Assembly: GCF_052324685.1 (NCBI RefSeq)
Contig: NC_135226.1
Coordinates: forward strand, 16,703,384 to 16,767,383
Reading direction: 5' to 3'
Source of the DNA: Brachyhypopomus gauderio
Lineage: Eukaryota; Chordata; Actinopteri; Gymnotiformes; Hypopomidae
Length of the DNA stretch: 64,000 nucleotides
In this document: piece by piece, positions 9,905 to 19,690 of the stretch
Numbering within the stretch: position 1 is the first letter of the stretch
Layout of the letters: each line of letters starts with the position of its first letter
Made by a program: the position numbers and the translations under genes
Notes under the pieces: generated by a model
The model's input: only the letters and a program-made list of their open reading frames with translations
Databases searched by the model: none
What the model was told of the DNA's origin: nothing

Positions 9905-11470
9905 TGTAAGATACATCTCACGGATGCGCCGGGACACATCAGTGATGTAACCTGGGGTCATTGGGTGTTTCAGGTCTTTCAACATCAGATACCCTCGCCC
10001 AGGTGACCCGACCGGAGGTTATCAGTCTCTGGCCTGTGTCCCAGCAGCGCTCGCCCACGGATCTGCCCTCTTAATCCATAGCCACCTTGTGGCTTTCTCA
10101 GCGGCTTCAGTTGCAGTTCTGATGGCCTTTCGCTTCACCTCCCCTGTGAGGCCCAGCACTGAGAAAACTTTGCAGAGGGACCGCCCTGCAAAATCTCGGC
10201 AGCCCACCTCCAGAGTTTCACAGAAAGTTTTCCAGCCCTGCCTCCTGCACTCATCTGCCAGTTCCTGGTACTTGGCACGTTTCCTTTCGTTGGGCTTCTC
10301 CATACGCTCTTCCCAGGGAATGGTAAGTTCCAACATGATCAATTGCTTGGTGGATTCTGACAAATTGATCTTATCGGGTCATAGCCACATAGATGTTATC
10401 CTTGCAGGAAACTTTAGTGGTTTGCCTAGATGTACTTGCAGTTGCCTGTTGCCAATCAGCCGCGGTAGTGAGGAGACCTGACCTCGCCCGTGGTTGTTTG
10501 TTGGGCTTCTCTCCCGCTCTGTGGAACTTGATGGTCTGTACCCTTCAGGAGTGAAAGATCAACAAGATTATGCGGTATGGAGATGTACGCATTGGCTAGA
10601 TCCAGCCACAATACCATCAGGTCTCCCTTTCCTTCGCGTGCCTCCCTGATGAGCTGTGTCACCACTCCTGTGTGCTCCAGACAGCCAGGCACTCCAGGAA
10701 TCCCCCCTTTGGCACAGAGGTGTCAATGTAGCCATTCTTCAGGAGAAACTTTGTTAGCCGTCGTGACAAGATACTGAAAAATATCTTTCCATTAACGCTT
10801 AGCAGCGAGATAGTTCTGAACTGGTTGATTTCCGTTGAATTCTCTTCCTTTGGGATTCACACACCCTTTGCACATTGCCACTGGCCTGCAACTTTCCCCC
10901 TGCGCCAGATCACCCTCAAACTCTTCTACAGGTGTCGTAGAAGTTGAGGGCAGTGCTTGTACACTTTGTTTGGAACACCACTGGGGCCATGGGCTGAAGC
11001 TGTTCTTGCTTCCTTCACAACCTCCTGAACTTCCATCCAACTGGGCTCTCTCATTGTGAAATCCTCTGTTGGAGCTTGCGGGCTTATCAGGGCCCTCTGT
11101 GGTTCTAGCTCCTGATCTCTCTCCGGGTCGCTGAGGGTGTTGTGCAGAAAGGTATTTACCTCTGCAGATGAGCACATTAGGCTGCCACTACGCCTGGCCC
11201 CTAGCAGGTTCTTTGTGAAGGTGAAGGGGTTGGAGAGGAAGGCAGCACACTTCCTTGCTCGTTCCTTTGCCCGCCTTCAATGTCCCTCTGCCTGGTATAG
11301 CGTCATGAGCTTCTTCCTCAGTATGTTGCGGAGCTCAGCGAGTGGTTGTTTCTCTTCCTCTCTAACTACCTTGTACTGTTTCCTGAGACTCCGGAGTTCT
11401 TGGCATAGTCAAGTTTTTTTGATGTGGGGAGGGAGAGGACGCTGGCGTGGATTGCTCGCCGCTTCTCCAC
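9905..11470 (-). pseudogene. Non-LTR retrotransposon, probably RLE type (decayed copy 1)
   Basis: Minus-strand fragments in element order. 11177-10926 has a reverse-transcriptase start (PSWMEVQEVVKEARTASAHG, then GVPNKVYKHCP). About 10740-10575 has VVTQLIREAREGKGDL then LWLDLANAYISIPH, the RT motif with the first catalytic Asp. Most of the palm, with the second Asp pair, is deleted. 10363-10022 is the C-terminal domain (KQLIMLELTIPWEERMEK, then EVGCRDFAGRSLCKVF), which I associate with the restriction-like endonuclease of R2/NeSL-type LINEs. Frameshifts and deletions make it inactive. A shorter copy with the same 3' terminus lies at 15615-16318. Confidence 0.75.
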
Positions 11471-11576
11471 TTAAAGTCGACTTAAAGTTGTCTTAAAGCT
11501 AATTAAGAAGCTAATCGATTAATATAAATCGAAGTTAGTCGATTGAAATTAAATTAGAAATTGTATTTTACACGGG

Positions 11577-12395
11577 ATGTTACTTTCCCTATTATATGTT
11601 GTGTCCATTGCTGAGGTAGCGCTGTTTAGTACCGATACAATGTTGAGTTATTCCTTTGATCAGTTGATGAAATTCAACAACTACACAACTCTGTCGTGTT
11701 TACCAGTCATTAAAGAACTTGGACTACTTCGCCGACAGCATTATATGCACAGAGGCTCCTGGAGAAAGTTTGTTTATTAACGGACTGTCCACGCCATTCC
11801 TTCCTTCTGGTCAGCTGCGCATCCTGTCGCATCGCAAACACGTCATCAGTACACTGCTGCTTCTAGAACTAGTAGCGGTACAGTTTCTATGGCAACGCTA
11901 CTCACTGAGCAGAATGGAAAATATGGAGTGGATTTTAACCTTCTTCAACCAGTGCAAAGATTCAGAGACTCATCCAACATCAAAATCGAGCTGTTTAACG
12001 CACAATCGCTAACCAACAAATCCTACTTTATTCACAACCACATTCTGGCCAAGTCTCTAGATTTAATATGCATCACAGAAACCTGGCATCAATCAGAAGT
12101 GTATTCTGTTTTAAATGAGACCTGTCCCCCTGGCTACAGCTATCTACAGAAAGCCCATAATACTGGTTGTGGTGGAGGTCTGGCTGTCATTTACCGCAGT
12201 GATTTGGAGCTTAACCCTCTGCCCTTACCTGAACTGTCTTCCTTTGAAGGCCTGGCACTCAAACTTAAACGACCTTTGTCTGTGACAATGCTGCTCATAT
12301 ACCGACCACCGAAACCTAAACCAACTTTCATTTCTGAGATTTACAGCCTTCTCTCTACTTTTTGCACATCATCTACCAACATTTTAGTAATAACT
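11577..12395 (+). pseudogene. L2-like LINE endonuclease fragment
   Basis: 11889-12395 encodes the N-terminal apurinic-type endonuclease of an L2-family LINE: IELFNAQSLTNKSYFIHNHI, then SLDLICITETW with the catalytic Glu context, GCGGGLAVIYRS, and LLIYRPPKPKPTFISEI. The preceding frames (11577-11888) look like the ORF's leader and are shifted relative to it. The element stops at 12395, where the OR2 duplication block begins, so reverse transcriptase is absent. It lies in the opposite orientation to the RLE LINE before it. Confidence 0.8.
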
Positions 12396-13104
12396 AAAAT
12401 AACACATCCTAGATCTCAATGAATAAAATATTCAGGTAGTCTCATGCTACCGCTATGGTGAGAGAACTGACAAAATGCAAAAGTGACCAAAACATCAGCC
12501 AGAAAGGATGAGAACAGAGAAATGGTCTGTGGTCACCACCTGCAGAACCACTCCTTTAGAGGGAGTGTCTTGCTAATTGCCTCTCATTTCTACCTGTTGT
12601 CTGTTCCACTTGCACAACAGCAGTTGAAATTGATTCACAATCAGTGTTGCTTCCACACAAGTGTGGTTGACTTGGAGTTACATTGTGTTGTTTTAAGTGT
12701 TCCATTTATTTTTTGAGCATTGTATAATGAAAAGTAAAAAATAAAATAAAATAAAAGTCTTAATTATTATTTTTTTAAGTTCTAAGGGCCCAAGGTACAG
12801 TATACAGACAATGACTCATATATTGAAAAAGAACTATCATTATAGATGTAAATTCAGATTGTGAGCTCCTGAGGTTCTCTTCAGGGAAAAGGGGTTTGTG
12901 ACTTCCTGACATCATTTGTAAACATCACACTATATATAGGTTGGAGTACTAAGAATGGGACTTAAGTGGCTGAGTGATAGTTAGCAGCACTTACTATACA
13001 ATCAGTTGTGGATCCTGTGGATATGTTACACTGATATTTCTGGGGAATTATGCTTTTAAATTTATTTCAAAGCTTGTTATCCAGTTTTACATCCAAAAGG
13101 AGTA
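12396..13104 (+). promoter_or_regulatory. OR2 5' flank and promoter (TATA box 12931-12939)
   Basis: Duplicate of the OR1 flank. The TATA box (TATATATAGG) is 174 bp before the ATG, followed by GGAGTACTAAGAATGGGAC as in OR1. A 20-30 bp stretch present before the OR1 TATA box is deleted here, which leaves the TATA-to-ATG spacing intact. Confidence 0.65.
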
Positions 13105-14049
13105 ATGGAAAATTCTACTGGAGAGTTCATGTTTGTTCTTCATGGACTGAATGACACAAAGGCAAACAAACACATTTACTTTGCAATTAGTCTTGTTGTT
13201 TATATAACAACTCTGTTTGTAAATTTGATGCTAGTTATCATTGTTATACTTGACAAGACACTTCATGAGCCTATGTATCTGTTCATATGTAATTTGTATA
13301 TAAATGGTATAGGTGGTGCTTCTGCTTTCTATCCAAAGATCCTTGCTGATCTTTTTTCAGACATTCATGTAATTTCATATACTGGTTGTCTAACACAAAT
13401 GTGTGCAATTTACTGGTATCTTTTCTGTGAATTTACAAGTCTTACTATCATGGCATATGACAGATATCTAGCTATTTGTAAGCCTCTGGAATATCACTCT
13501 ATTATGACACACCAGATGGTGGTGAAACTGTTGGTTTGTACCTGGCTTTTCACCTTTCTAGAAACATCTGTTGGGGCTGCATTGACATCTCGTCTAACCT
13601 TATGTGGTAATGAGATTGACAAGCTTTACTGCTTTAACTGGGATGTTGTAAAGCTTTCCTGTACAGATATCACTTTGGACAATTTTTATGGATATATTTT
13701 AATTTTTTCTCATGCTTGCCAGTCTGGGTTCATCATTATTTCATATGTTCATATTGTCAATGCATCTTTGCGCTCCAAGACAGAGCAAGTGAAATTCATG
13801 CAGACATGCCTGCCCCATTTAATAACTCTCACTAACTTCTATGTTTCCCTGTTGCTTGACGTTTTGTGTGCTCGCTATGGCAGAGGAGAGAGACTTCAGG
13901 CTCTGCGCAATATTTTAGGCATAGAGTTTCTCGTGGTGCCTCCTCTCCTAAATCCCATCATATATGGGATCAGAATGACGCAGATTCGTAGCCGGTTTGT
14001 AAAAATATACAATCAGAAAATTAAAGCTGTTGGGCAGGGGCGAGGCTAG
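13105..14049 (+). CDS. Olfactory receptor (OR2), mosaic, with MITE-derived C-terminus
   Basis: Intact 314-residue odorant receptor: sequon NST 3-5, LHEPMYLFICNL 53-64, MAYDRYLAIC 116-125, loop-2 cysteines 167/176/186, KFMQTCLPHL 230-239 and NPIIYGIR 283-290. Residues 1-191 are almost OR1. Residues 192-255 (LDNFYGYILIFSHACQ, VNASLRSKTEQVKF, TLTNFYVSLLLD) match OR3 instead, which points to gene conversion. OR1 and OR3 end KAVG-stop. Here a MITE inserted exactly after codon 310 adds Gln-Gly-Arg-Gly and supplies the TAG stop. The short tail is probably tolerated. The ATG is the same as in OR1. Role: odorant detection through the olfactory G protein; ligand unknown. Confidence 0.95.
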   Translation: MENSTGEFMFVLHGLNDTKANKHIYFAISLVVYITTLFVNLMLVIIVILDKTLHEPMYLFICNLYINGIGGASAFYPKILADLFSDIHVISYTGCLTQMCAIYWYLFCEFTSLTIMAYDRYLAICKPLEYHSIMTHQMVVKLLVCTWLFTFLETSVGAALTSRLTLCGNEIDKLYCFNWDVVKLSCTDITLDNFYGYILIFSHACQSGFIIISYVHIVNASLRSKTEQVKFMQTCLPHLITLTNFYVSLLLDVLCARYGRGERLQALRNILGIEFLVVPPLLNPIIYGIRMTQIRSRFVKIYNQKIKAVGQGRG

Positions 14050-14232
14050 GGTATTTTTAGTGGTGCTAGAGCACCACCGTGAGGTTGCTCAGCACCCCCT
14101 GGCTCAACACATTTTTTAAATATTATATTATGCAAAAAACTTGCTCTGCACCTGCGCAATACTTTGGTATTGTGCCTCTGTGAGCACTGGGGGCTGGGCA
14201 CCCCTAAAGACCAGATCCTAAAATCGCCCCTG
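14035..14232. mobile_element. hAT-type MITE overlapping the OR2 stop codon
   Basis: 198 bp flanked by the 8-bp direct repeat CTGTTGGG (14027-14034, 14233-14240). The termini are inverted: CAGGGGCGA on the left, TCGCCCCTG on the right, with similar bases continuing inward. Excision would restore the OR1-like end GCTGTTGGGTGAAACAGG. The first 15 bp are read as OR2 codons. The interior is rich in GGTGCT/AGCACC motifs. Non-autonomous. Confidence 0.92.
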
Positions 14233-14356
14233 CTGTTGGGTGAAACAGGATGAGGGTTTTGTTTGTTGTTGGTTTTTGGTGTTGAACTACCCGAGTGACA
14301 CACTGTACAGTCAAACAAAACATTTATTTTCTGCACTTTATAAATAATCCTGTAGT

Positions 14357-14362
14357 AATAAA
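14357..14362 (+). terminator. Candidate poly(A) signal of OR2
   Basis: AATAAA in the context conserved with OR1 (8329-8334). The MITE insertion moved it from about 70 to about 310 nt downstream of the stop codon. Confidence 0.45.
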
Positions 14363-15495
14363 GAACTGTATTGGAAGGTACAGAAATGTTGGTTTAAAAA
14401 CAATACAATTACAAAATGTTACTGGAGGTGGAATTTCTTATTGTGTCTCCACTTCTACATGCCTTCATTTATGGGACAAATTGAAATACACAGGAGGTTT
14501 GTGAAAAAAATGCAGCTATTAATTGAGATAAATTGTATCAGTTTTTATAGCATTATAGCCAGTTTCACTACTATCTGAAGGTTTACACTTCAACTTGCAT
14601 ATAAGGATTAAAGAATTTTAGAACCAGATGCAGAAATCCGGGTTATAAATCTCGATTGTTTATGGTAATGCATTTAAAATGTTAAATACATTTTTTTGGT
14701 AGTTTGCTCAGTAAAGCTTAGGTTCACTAAAACATTCTGACATGATATATGTATTAGATTTTATTTTAACATAAGTCAAATTCAACTTCCACTATTTTGT
14801 AGGTAATTTATGAGACTGAAAGCTTTAAGAACTTTGACTGGCACTTATAATAGTAAAATGGTCAAATTTTGCAGGTCAGGTTCACAAAAACATTTTGACC
14901 TTCATGTACGAATAAAATTTACATACCAGTCTGTGGCACAAGAAGAAAGCAACTGAAGACAACAGTAGGCTTGCATATTCATACTATGTTAACTTATGTG
15001 AAGGAAAGCAGTACTAAAATAATTTTGTTTGCTTTATTAATTTCCTTTTTAGAACAAATTAAACTATAAGGTTTATTTATTTTTAAAGGTTTAGCTTATG
15101 GGTAGACCGATAAATTTGCTTACCCATTGAGTAAACAATACAATTTAATATTTAAATTGAAGGCAATTCCACGTTGTTGGTTGGTCTTACAATTCTAACA
15201 CAAAAAATGTGTCCTCATAAAAATTTGTTGTAGCTTTCACACAAGAACACATGCATGCACACACGTACACACACTCACACACACATCCACACGCATACAC
15301 ATATGTATGAACACATTTGTTCACACATGTACATATTCACATATAGACTTGGCTAGTAGTGCTGTTCTCCCTTCTTTTATAACTATTGTATTGTGCAGTT
15401 TGACTAATAAATTGTTTCTGTGTTGAATATTGTCATCTGTGTTGCTGTATTTCAGTTATAATCCTTATGTCTAAGTTATAGCTCAATGAGTTATA
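14363..15495. other. OR2 3' flank; no gene
   Basis: Mostly the counterpart of the OR1 3' flank. About 14930-15185 is unique to this copy (AT-rich, nothing recognised). 15236-15335 is the shared CA-rich stretch. 15340-15495 shows nothing I recognise. Confidence 0.55.
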
Positions 15496-15605
15496 GAGAT
15501 TGACAAGCTTTACTGTTTCAACTGGGATGTTGTAAAGCTTTCTTGCACAGATATCACTTTGCACAATTTTTATGGGTATATTTTAAATTCTCATGCTTGC
15601 CAATT
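15496..15605 (+). pseudogene. Olfactory receptor coding fragment
   Basis: About 110 bp encoding EIDKLYCFNWDVVKLSCTD and then ITLHNFYGYIL, i.e. extracellular loop 2 into helix 5 (residues about 170-206 of a full receptor). Third-position bases (TCTTGCACAG) match OR3 more than OR1. A small deletion near 15586 breaks the frame before SHACQ. It starts and ends abruptly, and the RLE LINE copy begins 10 bp later. It is a relic of a further duplicate or a partial duplication. Confidence 0.9.
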
Positions 15606-15614
15606 ATATAGCTG

Positions 15615-16318
15615 TTGTAAGATACATCTCACGTATGCGCCGGGACACATCATCAGTGATGTAACCTGGGGTCATTGGGTGTTTCAGGTCTTTCAACATC
15701 AGATACCCTCGCCCAGGTGACCCGACCGGAGGTTATCAGTCTCTGGCCTGTGTCCCAGCAGCGCTCGCCCACGGATCTGCCGTCTTAATCCATAGCCACC
15801 TTGTGGCTTTCTCGGCGGCTTCAGTTGCAGTTCTGATGGCCTTTCGCTTCACCTCCCCTGTGAGGCCCAGCACTGAGAAAACTTTGCAGAGGGACCGCCC
15901 TGCAAAATCTCGGCAGCCCACCTCCAGAGTTTCACAGAAAGTTTTCCAGCCCTGCCTCCTGCACTCATCTGCCAGTTCCTGGTACTTGCCACATTTCCTT
16001 TCGTTGGCCTTCTCCATACGCTCTTCCCAGGGAATGGTAAGTTCCAACATGATCAATTACTTGGTGGATTCTGACAAATGGATCATATCAGGTCTTAGTC
16101 ACATAGATGTCATCCTTGCAGGAAACGTTAGTGGTTTGTCTAGATCTACTTGCAGTTGCCAGTTGCCAATCAGCCGCGGTGGTGAGGAGACCTGACCATG
16201 CCCGTGGTTGTTTGTCAGGCTTCTCTCCCGCTCTGTGGAACTTGATTGTCTGCATCCTTTAGGAGTGAAAGCTCAACAAGCTTATGCAGTATGGAGACGT
16301 ACGCATTGGCTAGATCCA
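15615..16318 (-). pseudogene. Non-LTR retrotransposon, probably RLE type (copy 2, 3' part)
   Basis: Near-identical to 9905-10600: minus-strand 16056-15736 encodes ELTIPWEERMEK, then KYQELADECRRQGWKTFCET, then EVGCRDFAGRSLCKVF and KATRWLWIK. It ends (3' terminus, left side) at the same bases, 'gtaagatacatctcacg', as copy 1. It stops near 16318 (cgcattggctagatcca), so it keeps only the C-terminal domain. The reverse transcriptase is missing. Confidence 0.75.
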
Positions 16319-16800
16319 TTATCTAGTTCGTTATCCTGTGCCGATACCGTAAGGTCCTTCCGGTTGGGGCTCTCATTCTCCCCACCTCTCTGGCTCCCCT
16401 GGGGGTATATCTCAGAAGGCTTCTTCATAGTGTTTGTTGTGTTTCTCCCTCACGGGAGACTCAGGTTGGTGTGATGGGCCTTCCTGTCCCGTTCGCCATC
16501 TTTCCAAGCTGTCAGCTGTCTTTCCAGTTGTCACCAGACTGTCCCTGGTTGCCACCCAATCTGTTCCTGAGTGACCTGTCTGTCACTGGCTAGCTCAGTT
16601 ATAGCTCTGGACATGACCAAGGTCCAGAAAGGCATGGGTAAGAATACCAGAGGAGACAAACACCAGTACTCCATGAATGGTTAAAACAGGCACTCAAGAC
16701 TGTAGGACCAGAGAGAACAAAATGTGAGTAAGTGAGGAGGGGGACAGTGAGGACAAAAGGGGTGGAAGATGTGTGTGGTGAATGGCACAATAAATACATA
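16319..16800. other. No gene recognised
   Basis: GC-richer DNA of unknown origin between a LINE fragment and the OR3 promoter block. Short frames exist but show no family features. Confidence 0.5.
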
Positions 16801-17096
16801 TTGAAAGAGTACTATCATTGCACATGTTAATTCAGATGGTGAGCTCACAAAATTGTCTCTTCAGGGAAAAAGAGATCCGAACGTCATCATTTGTAAACAT
16901 AACACATAAAATGGCACAAACCTATATATTGGCTGGAGTACTAGGCATGGGACTTAAGTGAATGTGTGAAAGCAGCACTTACTATATAATCACACTTACA
17001 GTTGTGGATCCTGTGGATATGTTACACTGTGATATTTCTGAGGAATGGTGTTTTTAAGTTTATTTCAATTTATTTCAGTTGCATCCAAAAGGAGTA
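16801..17096 (+). promoter_or_regulatory. OR3 5' flank and promoter (TATA box 16922-16930)
   Basis: More diverged than OR1/OR2 but collinear: TCTTCAGGGAAAA at about 16859, TATA box CTATATATTGG, GGAGTACTAGGCATGGGAC, and the same 175-bp TATA-to-ATG distance. 'tttatttcag' at 17069-17078, just before the ATG, looks like a splice acceptor. The matching place in OR1 reads ttatccag, so a leader intron is possible. Confidence 0.6.
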
Positions 17097-18029
17097 ATGG
17101 AAAATTCTACTGGAGAGTTCATATTTTTTCTTCATGGACTGAATGACACAAAGGCAAACAAACACATTTACTTTGGAGTTGGTCTTGTTGTGTATGTAGC
17201 AACTCTGTTTGTAAATTTTACACTAGTTATTATTGTTGTACTTGACAAGACACTTCATGAGCCTATGTATCTGTTCATATGTAATTTGTATATAAATGCA
17301 TTAGTCGGTTCTTCTGCTTTCTATCCAAAGATACTTGCTGATCTTTTTTCAGACACTCATGTAATTTCATATACTGGTTGTCTTATACAAATATGTGCAA
17401 TTTACTGGTATCTTTTCTGTGAATTTACAAGTCTAACTATAATGGCATATGACAGATATCTAGCTATTTGTAAGCCTCTGGAATATCACTCTATTATGAC
17501 ACACCAAATGGTGGAGAAACTGTTGGTTTCTACCTGGCTTTTCTCATTTTTAGAAACATCTGTTGGGACTGTATTGACATCTCGACTAACCTTGTGTGGT
17601 AATGTGATTGACAAGCTTTACTGCTTTAACTGGGATGTTGTTAAGCTTTCTTGCACAGATATCACTTTGGACAATATTTATGGGTATATTTTAATTTTTT
17701 CTCATGCTTGCCAATCTGGGTTCATCTTTATTTCATATGTTCATATTGTTAATGCATCTTTGCACTCCAAGACAGAACAAGTCAAATTCATGCAGACATG
17801 TCTGCCCCATTTAATAACTCTCACTAACTTCTATGTTTCCCTGTTGCTTGACGTTTTGTGTGCTCGCTATGGCAGAGGAGAGAGACTTCAGGCTCTGCGC
17901 AATATTTTAGGCATAGAGTTTCTCGTGGTGCCTCCTCTCCTAAACCCCATCATATATGGGATCCGAATGACACAGATTCGCAGCCGATTTGTAAAAATAT
18001 ACAATCAGAAAATTAAAGCTGTTGGGTGA
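17097..18029 (+). CDS. Olfactory receptor (OR3)
   Basis: Intact 310-residue odorant receptor. I place the start at the ATG at 17097 (MENSTGEFIF), matching OR1/OR2. The upstream in-frame codon at 17079 is TTG and lies next to a possible splice acceptor. Hallmarks: NST sequon 3-5, VLDKTLHEPMYLFICNL 48-64, MAYDRYLAIC 116-125, loop-2 cysteines, KFMQTCLPHL 230-239, NPIIYGIR 283-290. It differs from OR1 at several places in helices 1, 2 and 4 (FGVGLVVYVATLF, INALVGSSAFYPK, TVLTSRLTLCGNV), so it may bind different ligands. It carries the probable donor-type sequence for the converted part of OR2. No AATAAA signal is seen close after the stop. Confidence 0.95.
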   Translation: MENSTGEFIFFLHGLNDTKANKHIYFGVGLVVYVATLFVNFTLVIIVVLDKTLHEPMYLFICNLYINALVGSSAFYPKILADLFSDTHVISYTGCLIQICAIYWYLFCEFTSLTIMAYDRYLAICKPLEYHSIMTHQMVEKLLVSTWLFSFLETSVGTVLTSRLTLCGNVIDKLYCFNWDVVKLSCTDITLDNIYGYILIFSHACQSGFIFISYVHIVNASLHSKTEQVKFMQTCLPHLITLTNFYVSLLLDVLCARYGRGERLQALRNILGIEFLVVPPLLNPIIYGIRMTQIRSRFVKIYNQKIKAVG

Positions 18030-18429
18030 AACAGGATAACAGTTTTGTTTGTTTGTTGCTATTTGGTGGTGAACTACCTGAGTGACCTAAAAATATGCAG
18101 CTCTTCATTCTGACTGAAATTTTGGCAGATGAAGTTGCATTTATAGCCAGTTTAGTTTCACTGCTAGCCAAAGAGATAGAGAAATGTTTTTTTTTTTTTT
18201 TTGTAATTCCTATACATTTAAAATTTGAAACACAATGTGTTGGTAGATTGCTCAGTAAAGCTTAGGGTCGCTAAAACATTATGACCCCATGTATGTACTA
18301 CATTTTATTTCTAAACCTCCACCATATGAGACTGAATACTAAGTTTGAGCAGCACCTACTATAGTAAAACTGTCCTTGTCCCTATGAACCCATTCCCTCT
18401 CTCAGCCCCGTTTGATCCCCTTCCTGCTG
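18030..18429. other. OR3 3' flank with poly-T run
   Basis: Diverged from the OR1/OR2 flanks; homology is patchy (gctcagtaaagctta at about 18250). A run of about 16 T lies at 18188-18203. No gene seen. Confidence 0.5.
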
Positions 18430-18728
18430 TCATGGGTACAAAGATCAGAGGATGCAGAGATGAGTTGCATACAATATGTAGGTTTATTTATACAAATGAT
18501 AGCTACAGAAGTAGCAGACATGTAACACTAGTGACGAAGACTTACAAAGACGAGCACGGAACAAGACTAACGCACATAATATATACTTAAAACATAACGA
18601 ACACCGCGTAAAACACATTACACTAACGAGATGCCATACAGCCATACCCTCAAGTAGTACATATATAGACACAGACTACATCAACACATGCCTGAAGGGA
18701 GAGGTCCAGGGCTGTATCATGACATGAC
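18430..18728 (-). mobile_element. Diverged solo LTR-like sequence
   Basis: It shares scattered landmarks in the same order with the LTR family at 20932: ggtttattta, agacgagcacgg, aacgcacata, and an end GGGCTGTATCATGACA versus GGGCTGTAGCGTGACA. It is much more diverged, and no target duplication could be confirmed. I regard it as an older relative. Confidence 0.5.
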
Positions 18729-19040
18729 ACCAGAATTTTGACTTTGATACAATCAGCATACATTTGTGATGATAAGATTACATACCGTAGCCGAATTTGA
18801 GATTTTAAAATATTTTTTCAAAGATTAATAATGATAATGCAACAACTTAACTTAAACAAGTCATTTATTATTAATGGACAGATGCATGTAAACGTATAAC
18901 AATTAAAAAATATATATGTAAAACAAAAATGTGACCATATGTCTGAATCACAATATTTATAAAAAAAAATGTAACTTGTATTAATCACATCAAAGACTGT
19001 GATGTTATTTTTTGTGTAAAAAACTCCACAGACAATAGTA
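18729..19040. other. AT-rich, no gene
   Basis: Nothing recognised; poly-A and ATATAT stretches. The minus-strand open frame at 18818-19156 crosses the LTR boundary and is not credible. Confidence 0.5.
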
Positions 19041-19156
19041 CTAACTGTAATGTCGGGTGCGTGGGAAGGACGAGGCTCGAAGTCCGATGCAATCACAAAC
19101 GTCACGTTTATTATGAGACAAAAATAGCGCAGACAGTGCACATATAACATATACAC

Positions 19157-19471
19157 CAGGTATCACCAAATGGCGGACCGCGGTCCGGATCCGGACCCGA
19201 ACGCCGTCCTGTCCGGACCCAATCACATTCCTGATTAACTGGATACGGACCCAAATGCCAAAAAAATTTTAACGGGAGACTATATTTTAAACCGGAGAAT
19301 TTATTTTCAGACGAGTGTTACGTTCACCACCCATTTGAGTGTTACGTTCGCGCCGCCCCCCCCCCCCCCCCCCCCCGCTCAACAACTTTCGTTCGCCACC
19401 GCGGATCCGGACCTAAGGTCTGAGCTATCTGCCAAAAATGGACCGCGGAAAGATTTAATTGATTACCCCTG
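19157..19471. mobile_element. hAT-type element nested in the LTR
   Basis: 315 bp flanked by the 8-bp direct repeat ATATACAC (19149-19156, 19472-19479). The ends are CAGGTATCACCAA and, reversed, CAGGGGTAATCAA. Internal short repeats of ggaccgcgg / cggatccggac lie near both ends, and a run of about 22 C lies at 19354-19375. It has no coding capacity. Removing it restores a collinear LTR. Confidence 0.88.
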
Positions 19472-19690
19472 ATATACACACTCACATGTGAGACTCAGAC
19501 AAAGACGAGCACGGGACACTGCGCAAACGCACATTAAATAGACTGACCACATAATTCCCGAGTGATCACGAGACGAGGCACAGGTGAGACTGATGAACAC
19601 ACTCACACATCCACACCCACAAAGATACACAGACGCAGACAAATAGACGTAGACATAAACACATGCCAGGTCAGGGGCTGTAGCGTGACA

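Noticed and set aside
17079-17096. An earlier start for OR3 adding six residues
   Set aside because: The codon at 17079 is TTG, not ATG, and follows a splice-acceptor-like tttatttcag. The paralogs start at the equivalent of 17097.
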